A stretch of 64,000 nt of DNA. Origin: Rhodosporidiobolus odoratus (Eukaryota > Basidiomycota > Microbotryomycetes > Sporidiobolales > Sporidiobolaceae). The position numbers and the translations under genes are program-made. Of the stretch, positions 34,001 to 45,544 are shown in pieces. The notes under the pieces are model-generated. The model ran no database searches. It was not told the DNA's origin and saw nothing but the letters and a program-made list of their open reading frames with translations. How positions within the stretch are numbered: the first letter of the stretch is position 1; every line of letters begins with the position of its first letter. The stretch covers positions 1,488,001-1,552,000 of the forward strand of contig JAOANU010000002.1 in NCBI GenBank assembly GCA_034387635.1, given 5' to 3'.

Positions 34001-35125
34001 AGGCGCACTGGCTTCAGGGTTAAAAAGCTCTGTGAAGGATTGTATCCTCATCGATGAGACGCGAATCCCACCGTAGGATGAAGAAATTCATATGTCAAAC
34101 GGTTTCATCAGCAGCTCAGTGCGCCGTTCTTCATCGATTGCATCTCGTCGTCCGCACGCAGATGGAAAGGGTTGAGATGAAGGAATGAGAAGGGGTGAGA
34201 ACGGCTTCGCCTGAAAGAGTGCGGAGGCGAGCCGCTTCACCACCGTCTCTTACCTCACCTTCGCCCACCGACTCCGCGCGAGGAGGCGAGGAAAGACTGA
34301 AGAAGGGATGGGGAGAGACGAGCGAGAGTAAGCCCCATTCCGTTACCTCGACTCGCTCCGAAGAGGCGAGAGAAGGCGGTCGCATAACTGTGCTTAAATG
34401 ACGAACGGTTTGTCAGCCGGCTCAAAGGCGCGCTTACACGCTCCATGAGTGGTCCCTGCGCTTCGCCTGGCGGGGCTTTGCACAACTCCGCCAACTGAAC
34501 CCCCTCCGACTACCTCGACAGCTCATATCTTCGCTGCCCAGGTGCGGTGAGGCAAGTTGACGAAGCCTTCACCAGCCATGCACCGCGCTGGCGCAGCGAC
34601 AGCCGGCAAAGAGGACGAAAGACACGGGCGCCTGAGCACACGGCCGACTGACCCTCCGGGAGAGGTGCGAGCGTCTCGACCGCCGGAGCGCAAGAGAGCA
34701 GCGACACGACTCCCACCCCGAGCCCAGGCGGCAATCCTTGTCCACCTGCCCGTCCATGACCTTGCTCCGTCGTGTTAAGGACGGCCGCTCTCCGGGAGGT
34801 TGGCACGGGAGGATGATGACGAGGCGCAAGCACAAGTGCATAGCGGTAATATTTGAGCGGACTCGTAACGGGCGAAGGAGGGTGTCTGAGTGTCCGGGGA
34901 CTGTAGAAAAGAAGGGAGATGAGCTGGATTGGGGAGGAGAGGGGAGGAGTGAAGCGCACCTTTTCCCACAGCTAAAGCATGGACGAGCTACTCTGGAGAG
35001 TGCTCGCTGTGTGTAGTGCTGCGATGAATAGCAACCCTTCGCTCATCTCCCATGATGAGGAAGGAGAAAGGGGAGAGGTTGGCTCGACAAGGGAGCGCAA
35101 CTCTGAGGTTCCCCTGAACTTGAGT
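34001..35125 (+). repeat. Dispersed 1.1 kb repeat, copy A
   Basis: Begins AGGCGCACTGGCTTCAG and ends near CCCCTGAACTTGAGTAG. It matches copy B (45545-46665, opposite strand) closely over its whole length and copy C (60231-61320, same strand) less closely. No transposase, reverse transcriptase or canonical TG...CA long terminal repeat ends are visible. The first 130 bases are bounded by GGCGCACTGG and CTCAGTGCGCC, a short inverted pair kept in all copies. A minus-strand open frame (34510-34959) is shared in part by the copies, but a one-base difference in B shifts its first half, so I do not call it a gene. The class of element is unknown. Confidence 0.85.
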
Positions 35126-35391
35126 AGGACACATCCCTATGCATATATACAAACCTACTAATCTGCCTTTCTTTTTCTGCCTTTCTTTTTCTGCCGGCCG
35201 CCTCTCTTGCCGACTTCGCTGCTTGTGCGCAGCCAGCGTAGTTACATATGGCGCATAAGAGGACTAAAGCAGTGGGGGAGGCTGCGTCACAGGCCACATT
35301 CTCCTCGAGTAGCCTACCTTCCTTCCTCAAGCTCATCCGCTACTACAAACCTGTGGTTCCGATGATGCAGTAAAGCAGACCATTTCTTGGC
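35126..35391. other. Short intergenic gap with a TTTCTTTTTCTGCC tandem
   Basis: Between repeat A and the orphan gene. A pyrimidine-rich unit, CTGCCTTTCTTTTT, is repeated twice at about 35163-35195. Confidence 0.5.
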
Positions 35392-37026
35392 CTACATAGT
35401 CTCATCCAAGCGACCCCGGCGGCGGAACAGCCCACTCAAGTGCGCGTGCAAAGAGCTCGACATCTCGCTAATCGCAGAAGACGGGTTGAGAGCAGGCTGA
35501 CTAGCCGCTGGTGTAGGCACAGAGGTCCCACGGAGCACTGTGGGGCCAAGTGCGGGAGAAGCGGCAGCCACATTGTCCTCTGTGTCTGCGGGTGAAGCGT
35601 TCACAGGTGGGTCTGAGAGTGACGCCGGAGATGTTGACCGAGTGCGTTTCAAGGGATACACTGTGTTGAGGGATAAACTGCGAGAAAGCAAGAGCAAGTC
35701 TGTGCCTCAGGTGCTGAAGCTACTCTGGAAAGGCACGTATAGAAGCAGAGGGCAAAGGACGCACAACTGCCTTGAGAGACCGAGGGAGGTCTGGACAAAT
35801 CTCCAGCTGGAATCCTCGTAAGTAAGAACGCATCGTCTTCGCCCGGAAAGATGGCGCGTTGAGCCTCAAGGTAGAGGAGACGAGTACCGTGAAGAGCTGT
35901 GACAAGCAGAGTCTCCGCGTCAACACAATCGTAAGATTGGAGAGAGTTATACCAGCGTACCATATAACCTCCGCCACCTCTCTTTCCTCCTATCTTTTAC
36001 TGCCAAAACCCGCTTCTCCGTTTCGTCGAGCCAGTCCGCCAGCGCATCGGGCTCGTACCGCGTTGCGCCTCTGGCCAGACGCGCCGATGTCCAGGCGCAA
36101 CATGACAGAAAAGTAAAATCGACTCGTTCGTCCAGCTCCAAAGATGACCAGGTTCCTGGATGGTAGGTTTGGTAGACGAGCTCGAGAGCAAAGGTCCACC
36201 GCACAGGTGGATCGAGGCAGATGACGCTGTGTTTCGATGCCAAGTCCGGCACAGAGGAGGGGATGGGGTTGATTGACAGGAACTCGAAGTCGGGTAGATC
36301 GGGTGAGAGAAGCTGTGGCAAGGTGTATGGGTCGTGAGAGATATATCTGATGGGCAGCAGAGGTGGCAGCTCCTCTTGGTGGTGCACGAGCGTCTCCTTG
36401 CTGGTGTGAGACTCGGAGGGGGAAAGGCGCGAAGGTGGCTGACAAGGTCAAATGGGTGGTTAGCAGCATATAGCGGTAACTGACGAATAGACACTGTATT
36501 ACACCGGGGCCCTCTCGAGCTTGGCGGATGGACAGCTCCCATGGCAGCAGACCCGGCTAGGGTAACGAGGAAATGCCGACAATGGCTCAGAAGGAAGCGC
36601 ACTTACCAGGCGTAGACCCTCCCTTGCACAAGACATCCTTGCTGCCCGTCCACCTCGTTAAGCGCGTCCTGTGTGCTGTGACAGCTCCCCGATGTGGTCG
36701 GATTCGAAAGTATTGCGGGAGTGGTAGGGCTCGGGCGCGCGTAGTAAAGCTGCACCGTACGCTGCAGAACCGCGAGACGACGCCGTAAGTAGCTGACTTC
36801 AGCCGTAAGCGAAGGGTCGACGGGAAGATGGAGGAAATTGGAGGCGAGAAGACGAAGTCTGAATGTTGGCTCACAAAGTTTTCTTTCCTTTGTCCTTGTA
36901 ACAACGCAGCTCGACCCGGCTTTGCCAGTAGCCTAAGTCAGGGAGTATCGACGCATCTGAGAAGGCGACAATTCTTGTCATCTCCCCATGATCCTGCTGA
37001 AAGCAGCCGTTCGCAAGGCGCACCAT
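35392..37026 (-). CDS. Orphan multi-exon gene next to repeat A
   Basis: I do not recognise this protein. Several minus-strand segments read as good protein in different frames, as expected of short exons. From the 5' side they are about 36880-37026 (MTRIVAFSDASILPDLGYW), 36620-36760 (RTVQLYYARPSPTTPAIL, ending at GTAAGT), 35960-36440 (VICLDPPVRWTFALELVYQT, then DALADWLDETEKRVLAVKD), 35780-35920 (HGTRLLYLEAQRAIFPGEDD) and 35392-35660 (TVYPLKRTRSTSPASLSDPP, Ser/Pro-rich end). Good splice signals exist between some pairs, such as GTACGC...CACAG near 35905-35965. I could not make every junction keep frame, so the structure is provisional and a decayed gene is possible. The start at 37026 is a guess. 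Confidence 0.4.
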
Positions 37027-37160
37027 ACTCCTCGCCGTAAGACCAGGCCTAGCACGAGAGGCACAACACCAGCTTACAAAGGTCAATACACGTCAAATGC
37101 TACAAGATAATCGGGTCAACCTCCTTCATGTTTCCGCTAAGCCTTGTCCAACCGCAGGCT

Positions 37161-38730
37161 TCACCTGTTCTTCTTCAGACTCGGCTTGGCCCAGAAGTAT
37201 CGCACTCCTCCCTTGGCACGGGCTCCTCGGACTCGCTTGACAAACGGCTCGAGGGCGGCAACGCGGTCGGGGGAAGGGTCGGCGTCAGGGATGTAGTAGA
37301 AGTTGGGAGGAATGGGCCGACCGGCGGCGTCCTGGAGAGAACGACAAGGTTAGTTGGGCCATAGCCAGATGAGCGGATGCAAGGATATTGCATGGAACGG
37401 AGGCGCATATGGAGAAAAGGCGCAAAGCGGGAAGTGACAAAGAAGGTGGGAAGAGGAGAACAAGCTGCAAGCGGAAAAAGTATAGAAGAGCTCACCTTCA
37501 ACCCACTGTTATCAATCATGCCAAACATCTCCTGCTCACTGAGCACCTCCTCGACAATATCCCTCCAAGCCTCAACTGCCTCGTCCTCGCCTTCCTGCAT
37601 CTCTTTCCGCTGCTCCACTTCCGCTTCATCCTCGCTCAGTACCTTCCAAAGCGACCCAGTCTCTCGCAAGAGCGCTCGGACGACCTCATCCAAGGCGACG
37701 GTGGCACGCGGGTGGAAGACGATCGCAGAGGCGATCAGGCCGGAGAGGTCAAGGTCGAGAGAGTTAACGAGGCCATAAGCTCGGGCGGCACCCGCAGAGA
37801 GGCGTGAAGATGCAGCGGAGGAGCGGAAAGGAGAGTCGTCGTCGGAGAAAGCGGAAAGGGCGGGGGAGTGAGCTCGAGAAGCGCATTTGCGTCGAGGGGG
37901 AGAAAAGGCTCCGCTCGAAATGGGTGACTCGCTGCGGACGCGGTACTTGTGCACTTCCGACTCCTGGTCGGAACCGTCGCCTTCGCCGTCACTGAGGAGG
38001 GACACCTCCGACTCAGCCACAATGAGGCAACAAGTCCACCCTCCCCAGAAGTTAAGCGTCATCCTCCTACCCGGCTCGACAGTCCAATGCGCAATGCTGC
38101 CCTTGCGGAGAAGTTTACCGTCGACCTTCATGCCGTTCATGCCCGTCACCCGAACTTCGAGCATGACCTTGTCCTCCTCTTCGGCGGGGAGGATGCGCGC
38201 CGAACAATGCAGGCGAGACGCGTTCTTGGCGCTCTTCGGCAGGAGAACGGGGACGAAGGTATCGGATACTCTCGAGGAGGGAGAGAGCGGTCGAGGGATG
38301 GCCTTCTTGGCCTTTCGGCCAAAGTAGAAGACCGTGTTCCGCTCGAGGTGGAGAATTCGGGGTGTATCAATCGGGGCGGAGGGCTGCGCAGAGGGAGGTT
38401 GCTCGAGAGCCTCTACAGGCTCGGACGCGAGCTCGTCGAGGGTGGCTGAAGAGGAAAGGGCGAAAGAAGGAGACGAAGGAGGAAGAGACGGCAGAGAGGA
38501 AAGGCGATTGATGGGGGAAGTGGGCAGTTTGAGCGAAGACGATCGGAGAGGTGAGGAAGGAGCGTTGTAGGCGTCGAGGTGGGTGCTGGGGAAGAATGGA
38601 GACGAGGGAGCCGGAGACGACGACGAGGAAGTCGACGCGGCTGAGGGAAGTCAAGGTTAGCGAACATCGCTTCTCAGCGAGTGAAGCTCTACTCACTTAT
38701 GGTGCGGTTCATCTTGAGCTTGTGCGGCAT
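37161..38730 (-). CDS. FHA-domain protein, Plm2/Tos4-like
   Basis: The FHA (phosphothreonine-binding) domain spans roughly residues 95-190. It contains VFYFGRKAK, the SRLHCSARI core with its Ser-Arg and His, VMLEVRVTGMNGMKVDGKLL and the closing WGGWTCC. The C-terminus, IPDADPSPDRVAALEPFVKR followed by RYFWAK, matches the conserved end of fungal Plm2/Tos4 proteins. These bind promoters and chromatin and act in the S-phase and DNA-damage response. Exon 1 is 34 bases (38697-38730). Intron 38641-38696 starts GTGAGT. The last intron is 37332-37495. Two overlapping ACGCGA sites lie 225 bases upstream, listed separately. The middle is Ser-rich with a long acidic helix (SEDEAEVEQRKEMQEGEDEA). I leave the symbol empty because Plm2 and Tos4 cannot be told apart. 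Confidence 0.8.
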
Positions 38731-39456
38731 TGCTGCATCCCCCTCGGAGCTGTATGAGGCCAGAGTCCGTTTGTTTGGGCCAGGTTTCGAGGCAGCGCTG
38801 GCGGGAGAGCGGTAGGGTGCTACAAGCACGTTGTTGGAAACGTCGGTGAGCATCCCGGTTGTCTTATGGAGTAGATCGTGCTGATTGAGTGTTACTGTGA
38901 GAGATGGGTGCGTAAGGGAAAGAGGAAGAGGGAAGGAAGACCAAACAAACCAGAACGCGACGCGACGGTCAGTTTGTTTTCAGCACGTGCAGCCTCCGCG
39001 TCTTCTTCCTTCCGCCTGGTCTGCGCTCGTTCTCAAGTAATGTACTACTGTCCAGTCTCCACAGCTGCGAGATCGCGGTGCAACGCCGGAAGCTTGCGAG
39101 CGACTTGATAGCAAGAGGAAAACAGTTACAATTGCTTGACGATACCGCCCGCAAACACCGCTTGCTGCCATAGGCACCCCGAGTCACCGCGGAGGAGGAT
39201 CACAAGAGAAGAAAAGAAACTAACAGTATAGAAATGGGAGGGATACTACGGATTGCAGGAAAGGTACTTCTCTTAGGGCTATTTTTCACTTTGTTTACGA
39301 GTTGCGACGAGTGGAGAGGAAAGGCTGAGAGACGTAGAAGGGTCGGACTGAGGGGTGGAGAGGGGAGGAGGAGCAATGGAACGAAGAAAGAGAGAGCGAG
39401 GGAAAGGAAAGGATGGAAGGAGGACGACATCAAGAAGCTTGAACCGCTCCGCTAGC
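38731..39456. other. Promoter of the FHA gene and 3' region of EPL1
   Basis: Upstream of the FHA gene and just past the end of EPL1. No coding feature is supported. It includes the ACGCGA pair at 38955-38965. Confidence 0.5.
38955..38965. promoter_or_regulatory. Overlapping ACGCGA pair (MCB-like)
   Basis: ACGCGACGCGA contains two overlapping ACGCGA sites. The MBF (G1/S) factor binds ACGCGN elements. Plm2 and Tos4 in budding yeast are G1/S genes, so the site fits its position 225 bases before the FHA gene. This is an inference from a short motif. Confidence 0.35.
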
Positions 39457-42400
39457 TTATCCCTGCACAAAGCCGCCGAAGCTACCTTGCTGAGCCTTCT
39501 GTGCTAACTGCTGCTGGATCTGAGGCGGCAACGCTGCGTATCCACCCGGTCCTAATTGGACCTGCGCCATCGGGCTGCTCCTCTTGACTCCTTGCGCTGC
39601 GTTTGGCGGAGGGGTCCCGAGGTTGGCACCAAGGCCGTTCGGTCGGAGTGCAGTCGGAGATGCGCCGGGAGGAGGTAAAGCTAGATTACCGGCAAGGTGA
39701 GGAGAATGGTGCGAAGCTGCAGACGTAGGCCGAGATGGCGGGTGCATGGAATGAGGTGGTTGAGGAAGTCCGCCAGCCGAGAGTGGTCGTCCGGCAACAG
39801 CGGCAGCTTGGAGCTGCTGAAGGGCTGCCGGAGTGCCGCCGTTAGCAGCGACCACCGCAGCGAGTTGCTGTTGCTGCTGGGCGTGGAGGGCGGCTTGGAG
39901 AGCGGGATTGGAAGAGTACGGGGGAGCAGACAGTCGGGAGGTAGCGGGAAGACCGTTTGCTCCATTAATGAGCTGCATGTGTGGAGGTTGAGGGGAGACA
40001 GCGGGCAGGCCATTCGGTCGGGGTTGTTGCTGAGGAGGGAGGGAGGAGGGAGGCAGGGGTAGGCCGTTCGCAACGCCATGCGGAGAGCCTTGCTGGTGAG
40101 GGTACGGCGAGGGAAGGGACGGTTGAAATTGAGCGATAGGCGAGGAGCCGGCGCCGTTCTGCATCGAAGGCGGTAGCGGGAGTTGTTGTCCCATCCCAAG
40201 CGGCGATCTTGCGACGCCGGCACCATTACTGGGAGATCCTTGCGACTTCCTGATCGCCGCCTGTTGCTGCGCCAGTCGCATCGCTTGCTGCGCCGCGAGT
40301 TGCTGCTGAGCCTGGGCGTAGGCAGCGGCGTTCGGTGCCTGAGCCGTAGCGGCTTGCTGGACGGCGGGAGAGGCAGTCACGGCAGCAGCTGCGCTCGGTG
40401 CCATCTGAAGCGCAGGTCGGGGAGGAGGACGGCCAATGACCTGCGGTGCCGGAGCGTTCTTGTCTGGATCGGACGCGACGAACCGGAACGCCTCGTCGAG
40501 ATAGCTCGAGTCAACGGTGAGCGAGTCGAGGTCGCCCTGCTTGAGCAGTGCGGCTCGTCGCAGCAGGTAAGGCAGTTCGTAGTCGTCGAGCAGGACCGGG
40601 TCATCGGCCGTGGGAAAGTCGAGCCCGGCATCGGTATCGTACCGGAACCGTTCTTGCCGCCGGGTCGAAAGCCAGTCGTCCTCCTCTTCCTCCTCTTCCT
40701 CCTCGGCCGCGTCGCTCGGCTCATCGTCGGTTCCCTCGGCGAGAGGTAGTAAGCGTCTCTTGCCCCTTCCTGCTGCTCCATTCCCGCCGATCGAAATTCG
40801 GTCGAGTAAGACCCGTCCTCCTCGCCCGATCCTCTTGCGGAAGCTCGGCCGTACCCGTCCCAGCGGGGGTTGGTACGTGGTCGCAAAGCCAAGCGTTTCC
40901 TTTTTCTGCGCTGTGGCGTTGAAAGGCGTCGAGTGCGGAACCGCTTCGACCGATCGCCAGTACCGCGCTGGAGTCGGGGGCGCTCGTGCGATGTAGGCAG
41001 TGTCGGTCCAGTCTTCCCAATGCTGGTCGGCTTGGCGCTTCTTAGTGATATCGCGGTCGATCTGCTTGAGCAGTCCATCGTTGCGTTGTTTTCGAGCCTG
41101 GAGCTCCTCGATGGAGGGGACGAGGGCGGCAGTGGAAAGGTTGGAGGGGTCGGGCTTGCGAATCGAGAGGCGTAGCGAGCTGTGCGGGAGCGGGAGGAAA
41201 AGTCAGTTGAGCCTGGGAATGTAAGCGGGCAGAGATCACGCACCCCGTAGACTGGTCTTCCCGTCGTCGCCTCTTCTCCTTGCGACTGATGAGCAAGTCT
41301 TCGTCTCCATCCGGCTCGTTCAACCGCCGCTTAAGCGCTCTCATCTCGCACCGCTCCTCGAACACCTTCTTCTCGAGCAACAACGCGTCGAGCTTCATCC
41401 GTTCCCGTTCTTGCACTTTGATCATGAGCGCGTGCGCGGCAAAGAGGTCGTTACGAAGTCGAATGAGCCGCTCGAGGTTCTGTTGATCTGATCGACGGGT
41501 TTTGCGGGAGGTTTTGGGTTCGCGGCGTCGGAAGCAGACATAAGGGTTTTGTTCGTTCGACTCGTCGTACTGCGCGGCGGAAAGAGTCAGCTGGGATAGG
41601 CGTGGACGTCACGGGCAAGCCAGAGCACGCACGTCAAGAGCCGGGATTACGGGCTTTCCGCCTCGTGCCACTCGCCGTTCTCGCCAATGAGGGTACACGT
41701 CCTTGGCGTACGGTCGGAGCTTTGCAAGTTGCGGCTTCAGCTCATCGTCGAAAGCGTCATCGAAGTCGAGAAGGGACGGAAGCAGATTGACGTCCTGCAG
41801 GGGAAACTCGAACAATGTCAATTTGGGAACGTTGCGGGTGAAAAGCAAAAGCAGAACATACGACGTGAGCCATGGGTGCCTTCTGATCTGTGATGTGCTC
41901 GAAGACCTCCATGACGAACTCGAAATTGTCCTCGCTTAGCGGAGCAGTCGGTGCGGGAAGATCCTCCCCACCTGCGACGCCTTTCCCCTTCGCTCGTGCT
42001 CCTCGCGCGCTCGACTCGCCGTCCCCGCCGACTGGCGACGAACGCGAAACAATAGGCTGTGACCCGGTCGTGAATTGCGCGTTATAGTCCTCGAGCCAAT
42101 CCTCATCGTCTTCGTCCATCGTGTATCCGGCGGCGCCCTTGAAGCAGTCTTCAACCGTGTCGGAGAATCGAATGTAAGAGAAGGGGTCGACGTAGCCGCT
42201 CGTATACAGCGCTCGGAATTCGGCTTCGGGGATCTCAGTCGAGGTTCGAGTCGGGATGTAGGCTTGAGCCGCCTTCTTGCCCTTGTCGGCGGGCCCGGTC
42301 GCTCGCGAAACGTACGCAGCTGTCGAAGCGATGACGGCCTGAAGATGGACTTCTCCTTCCTCATCCTTGTCGACACCGGTTTCGACACCTTTTCGGCCTT

Positions 42401-42524
42401 TCTCATCTTCGACTTCGAGGGTCGCGTCGAGCGGGTCTTCCTCTAGGACGACGCCGATTTCAACGGCGATGCGAGTCTTGAATCCGAGCTTGCGGTTGCG
42501 GAACCGGCCGCTGCCTTTGGCCAT
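39457..42524 (-). CDS. EPL1: Enhancer of polycomb-like protein, NuA4 subunit
   Basis: Epl1 holds the Esa1 acetyltransferase core (Piccolo) within NuA4 and is nuclear. The first 180 residues form the EPcA region: GSGRFRNRKLGFKTRIAVE, PTRTSTEIPEAEFRALYTSG and YTMDEDDEDWLEDYN. After introns come PSLLDFDDAFDDELKPQL, NPYVCFRRREPKTSRKTRRS, LERLIRLRNDLFAAHALMIK and ERMKLDALLLEKKVFEERCE, all family signatures. A long basic and acidic middle follows. The C-terminal third is Gln/Pro/Ala/Asn-rich, typical of fungal Epl1. Four exons are seen, with the three introns near 41800-41860, 41575-41630 and 41180-41245. About 960 residues is my estimate. The start is ATG at 42524. Confidence 0.92.
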
Positions 42525-43301
42525 GATCTAGGCGAAGAAAAGAGAACGACGACGAAGTCCGGCAAGAAGAAAAGGGCAGACGAGCGAACGTCTCCTTTTC
42601 TTTGCTGGAACGGCGCGGAAGGAAGGATCGACGGAGTGACCTATGTGCTTATTCGCTAGTTCTAATGATATGGTGGAAGCGCAGTCAGTATCGACGCGAA
42701 CGGGCATTTTGACGGCTAAGTCCTCGTAGAACCCGCAGCGAAGGTCTAGGCCCGCCTCGACACGTCGTGCTCGTCGCCTAGCGTAACAACAACGCCACGT
42801 ACAGCCTTCGCGCGTGTATGTCTGGTGTAGTGAAGCGCACCTGAGAGTCCCTACACCGTTCAGATTGCTTCGCGAGAGAGAGAGGGGGTCGAGACGAAGA
42901 GGTGACTTGGCGAGGGTCGAGCTGAGAATGGGGTCTCACAACTGCTACTAGCAGGGTTCGGACTTGCTGGAATAGCCTCGTAGAGTGTTGTAGATAGTGC
43001 TAAGATGTGTCACAGCACTTCCAAGTAGCGTGAGAGAGCAGGCGATAAAGTCGGGAACAGCGGGGCTGGCCTCCGCGAGTTTCCCCTTCAACTCGAGCAG
43101 CTGTCCTCCTCCCTATGCTCCTGGCAGCTGCTAGCGAGCCTGTCTATGGCCAGTTTCGTGTTCGATCAGGTCCATAAGCGACACTGATGAGCCAGAGGGC
43201 CGTCGAGGAGCCGTCGACGGCGAGAACCTCGGACAAGATGCGGGGTAGAATCAAGCGACTCGTCTACTGCCTCGCCCACTGGCTGTAACGGCACAGCAGC
43301 C
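42525..43301. other. Intergenic region
   Basis: EPL1 promoter followed by featureless sequence. It contains a perfect 12-base palindrome GCCGTCGACGGC at 43211-43222 and nothing else I can support. Confidence 0.5.
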
Positions 43302-45000
43302 TCAGCTGAGATAGTCCAAAGCTGTGGCCAGAGGCTCGGCTAGCCAGCGGCTCCGCCCAACGAGGGGAAGAAATGCAAAAGCTTCCTTCCCTCCGAAGGT
43401 TCGCTCATTCGTCACGGCTTGCCTGTTGTCTGAGCGAGCTTCGGTCAGCTTGCCCCTTCCTTCATGACTCCAGCGTGCTCCGAACCGGGGTGCAGGGTGG
43501 GAACTCACGAGTTGGAGCGCCGGAAATGATTTGAACGGTCGGGAAGGAAAGAGCGATTCGTGCGGCGACAGGCGATGGGAGAGACTAGTAGGGTGGCGGA
43601 GCAAGCATAGAAGTAGTGAGAGAAGATATGTGTGGCAGCAGAGCAGCGCAGGCGAAGGGGATGCGTTCATGACAGGGTGGGGAGAGACAGAGATCGAATT
43701 CCGAAGGGATTGTCCTGCAACTTGGTATATACTACCGTGTCAGCGGACCTGGACGCGCAATACAGTATTCGGAGCACAAGGAGAGAGTCATACCTCTTCA
43801 TAACAAGCCGCGACAAGCTGCCGCTGATTTGACCAGAGGAGGAGGTTCGACACTTGCGAGGCGAGCTGGAAGTCGAAAAAGGGGTAGAGGCAGGTGGGAG
43901 CCGGCGGAAGTCGCACGGAGAGCTTCAACAAACATCTGGGAGGTGAGGCAGGCGGGCAGAAGCTGAGGTGGAAAAGCAAAGTGGATTGGCGGAAACCAAG
44001 AGGAAAAGCGCTGATACTGACGAGCTTCCATGCTTCCCCTTACCTCGCAAGTGGTGGACTGCGGGGCAGCCGGAGCGCAAAGGGCGCCGCCACAGCCAAT
44101 ACGAGAGGTATAATGGAATGTTCTGATAGTGATAGCTTAGTGCCTTTTTGTTCGCGTTCTCGTCTGGCTCGAGGCGATGATCCCTTCAGCTCGCTTCACC
44201 TTTTCGTAACGACCTATTCATCCGCGGCCTCTCGTCAGTTGATCCAAGTAAGAGGCTTCGTCCGGTGTCGCTGGTAGACGGTCTGCTAGCTGCTTCGAAA
44301 GGGAGACTTGATTCTGTACAATCTGGACGACTCCGTTCCTGCCGGCGCGAGACTGTACGAAGGTCGGACGAAAAACACAGGCATGGTAGACAGGTAAAGG
44401 CGACTTGGCGAGAGTTCAGGCATCTGCTCGTGCGGACAATGTCCACCAGGTGAGCTCCTCGCAAAACGGGATGACACGAAGCTGAGGGGAAACAGCGGAA
44501 CGTACCGTACGACTCCCCGTACAGCAAGTCTTGCAGCTCAACCTCGAGACCAGACGGAAACGCCTCTTAGGCTGCCTGCCGACAATCGCAGTGCCGCTCC
44601 TTTCACTTCCTCACCCGACCTCGATGCATGGTCAGTAGTGCTGACCGGCGGCAGCAACAACGACGTGTGACGAGCCCCTGTCCAGCAAGGAGAAAGGGGT
44701 GTAGAGCGGAACTGCAGAGGGAATAACCTCTGACCAGTCAGGATATGCTGCGGTCGGCAGAATTCGCAAGTTGCGGAGGAAAAACAGCGCTTCGGTAGCC
44801 CATTCAGCGGCGATTTTTGCGCCCGATCCGTCAGTCTGAGGTTCATGTGACGAGGGCAGTCGTTCTGTCGTACATACCTTCGCCTCTGGAATAAGTGCTG
44901 ACCGAACCCGCTGCCGCCGAGCAGCACGACGGTAAACTCGGCCCCAAGCGCTCGATCCGGGCTGCAAAGGACGATGGTAGCGTCGCGGAGCACAGGACAA
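43302..45000 (-). CDS. Possible orphan spliced gene or gene remnant next to repeat B
   Basis: Unrecognised. The best evidence is at the 3' end. A segment near 43509-43715 (CHERIPFACAALLPHIFSHY) ends at a strong GTGAGT donor. An 86-base intron (43423-43508) then joins it in frame to 43302-43422, which reads GGKEAFAFLPLVGRSRW and ends DYLS-stop. Farther upstream are protein-like segments ending YPFFDFQLASQVSNLLLWSN (about 43790-43880), NGVVQIVQNQVSLSKQLADR (about 44220-44330) and GAKIAAEWATEALFFLRNLR (about 44632-44830). Not all can be chained in one frame, and in-frame stops follow two of them. This could be one intron-rich gene, two genes, or a decaying copy. No function is assigned. Confidence 0.3.
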
Positions 45001-45544
45001 GACTTCGAGCCTTCAGCGGTGCCTTGGCAGTGCCGTCAAATGTTCATAGCCGCCGCAGCGAAGCCAGACGGGTCCCGGGCGAGAAAGGCACGCTGAAGGT
45101 AGCGAGTCGAAAAGCACTCGCGGCTGGAGGCCTCCACGAGAACCGTGTGAAGAGCGAGGCTACGACAGGTAGCTGTTGGACGTAAATGTCAGGACATATG
45201 AAGAAGAGGAGAAACGCAGGACCGAAGGAGAAGAAAAGGCACTGCAAACGAACCTTGTTGCCTTCTGTGCGCGGGTTTTCGTTGCTTCAGCTGATGTGGT
45301 TGTCGTGGTTCGTCCTGTTGAGCTGCTCAAGCGGCTCGGAAGAGCCCAAGGGGCCAGTCACTATGCAGGCCTCTTACTGCGACGAGGAACAGAAACGACA
45401 GGATCGGAAGGGCAGGGAAGACGAGCTCGGGTCGTATGGCCCGACTGAGAACTGTAGCATTGGGCGTAACGTCTGATGTAGCGAAGCTGGCGACTAGCAA
45501 CCGCGGAGGGTCGAGAAAATGTGGATAACATGTTGGTTGTAGGG
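45001..45544. other. Intergenic gap before repeat B
   Basis: No supported gene. It may include the 5' end of the orphan exons on the minus strand. Confidence 0.4.

Noticed and set aside
34510..34959. Open frame of about 150 residues shared by the repeats
   Set aside because: Copy B has a one-base insertion that shifts the first half, and changes between copies show no sign of being protein-conserving.
34001..35125. Solo LTR of a retrotransposon
   Set aside because: Neither orientation starts with TG and ends with CA, no target-site duplication is visible, and no gag or pol remnants are in the window.
42831..42845. Fourth copy of the 1.1 kb repeat
   Set aside because: Only AGTGAAGCGCACCT is shared, and the flanking sequence does not continue the match.
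43211..43222. 12-base palindrome GCCGTCGACGGC as an operator
   Set aside because: A single short palindrome in GC-rich DNA with no linked gene feature; chance is likely.
44538..44993. Ras-like P-loop in TVVLLGGSGFGQ
   Set aside because: It resembles the start of a small GTPase, but lacks the GxxxxGK[ST] lysine, and no switch or G4/G5 motifs follow.
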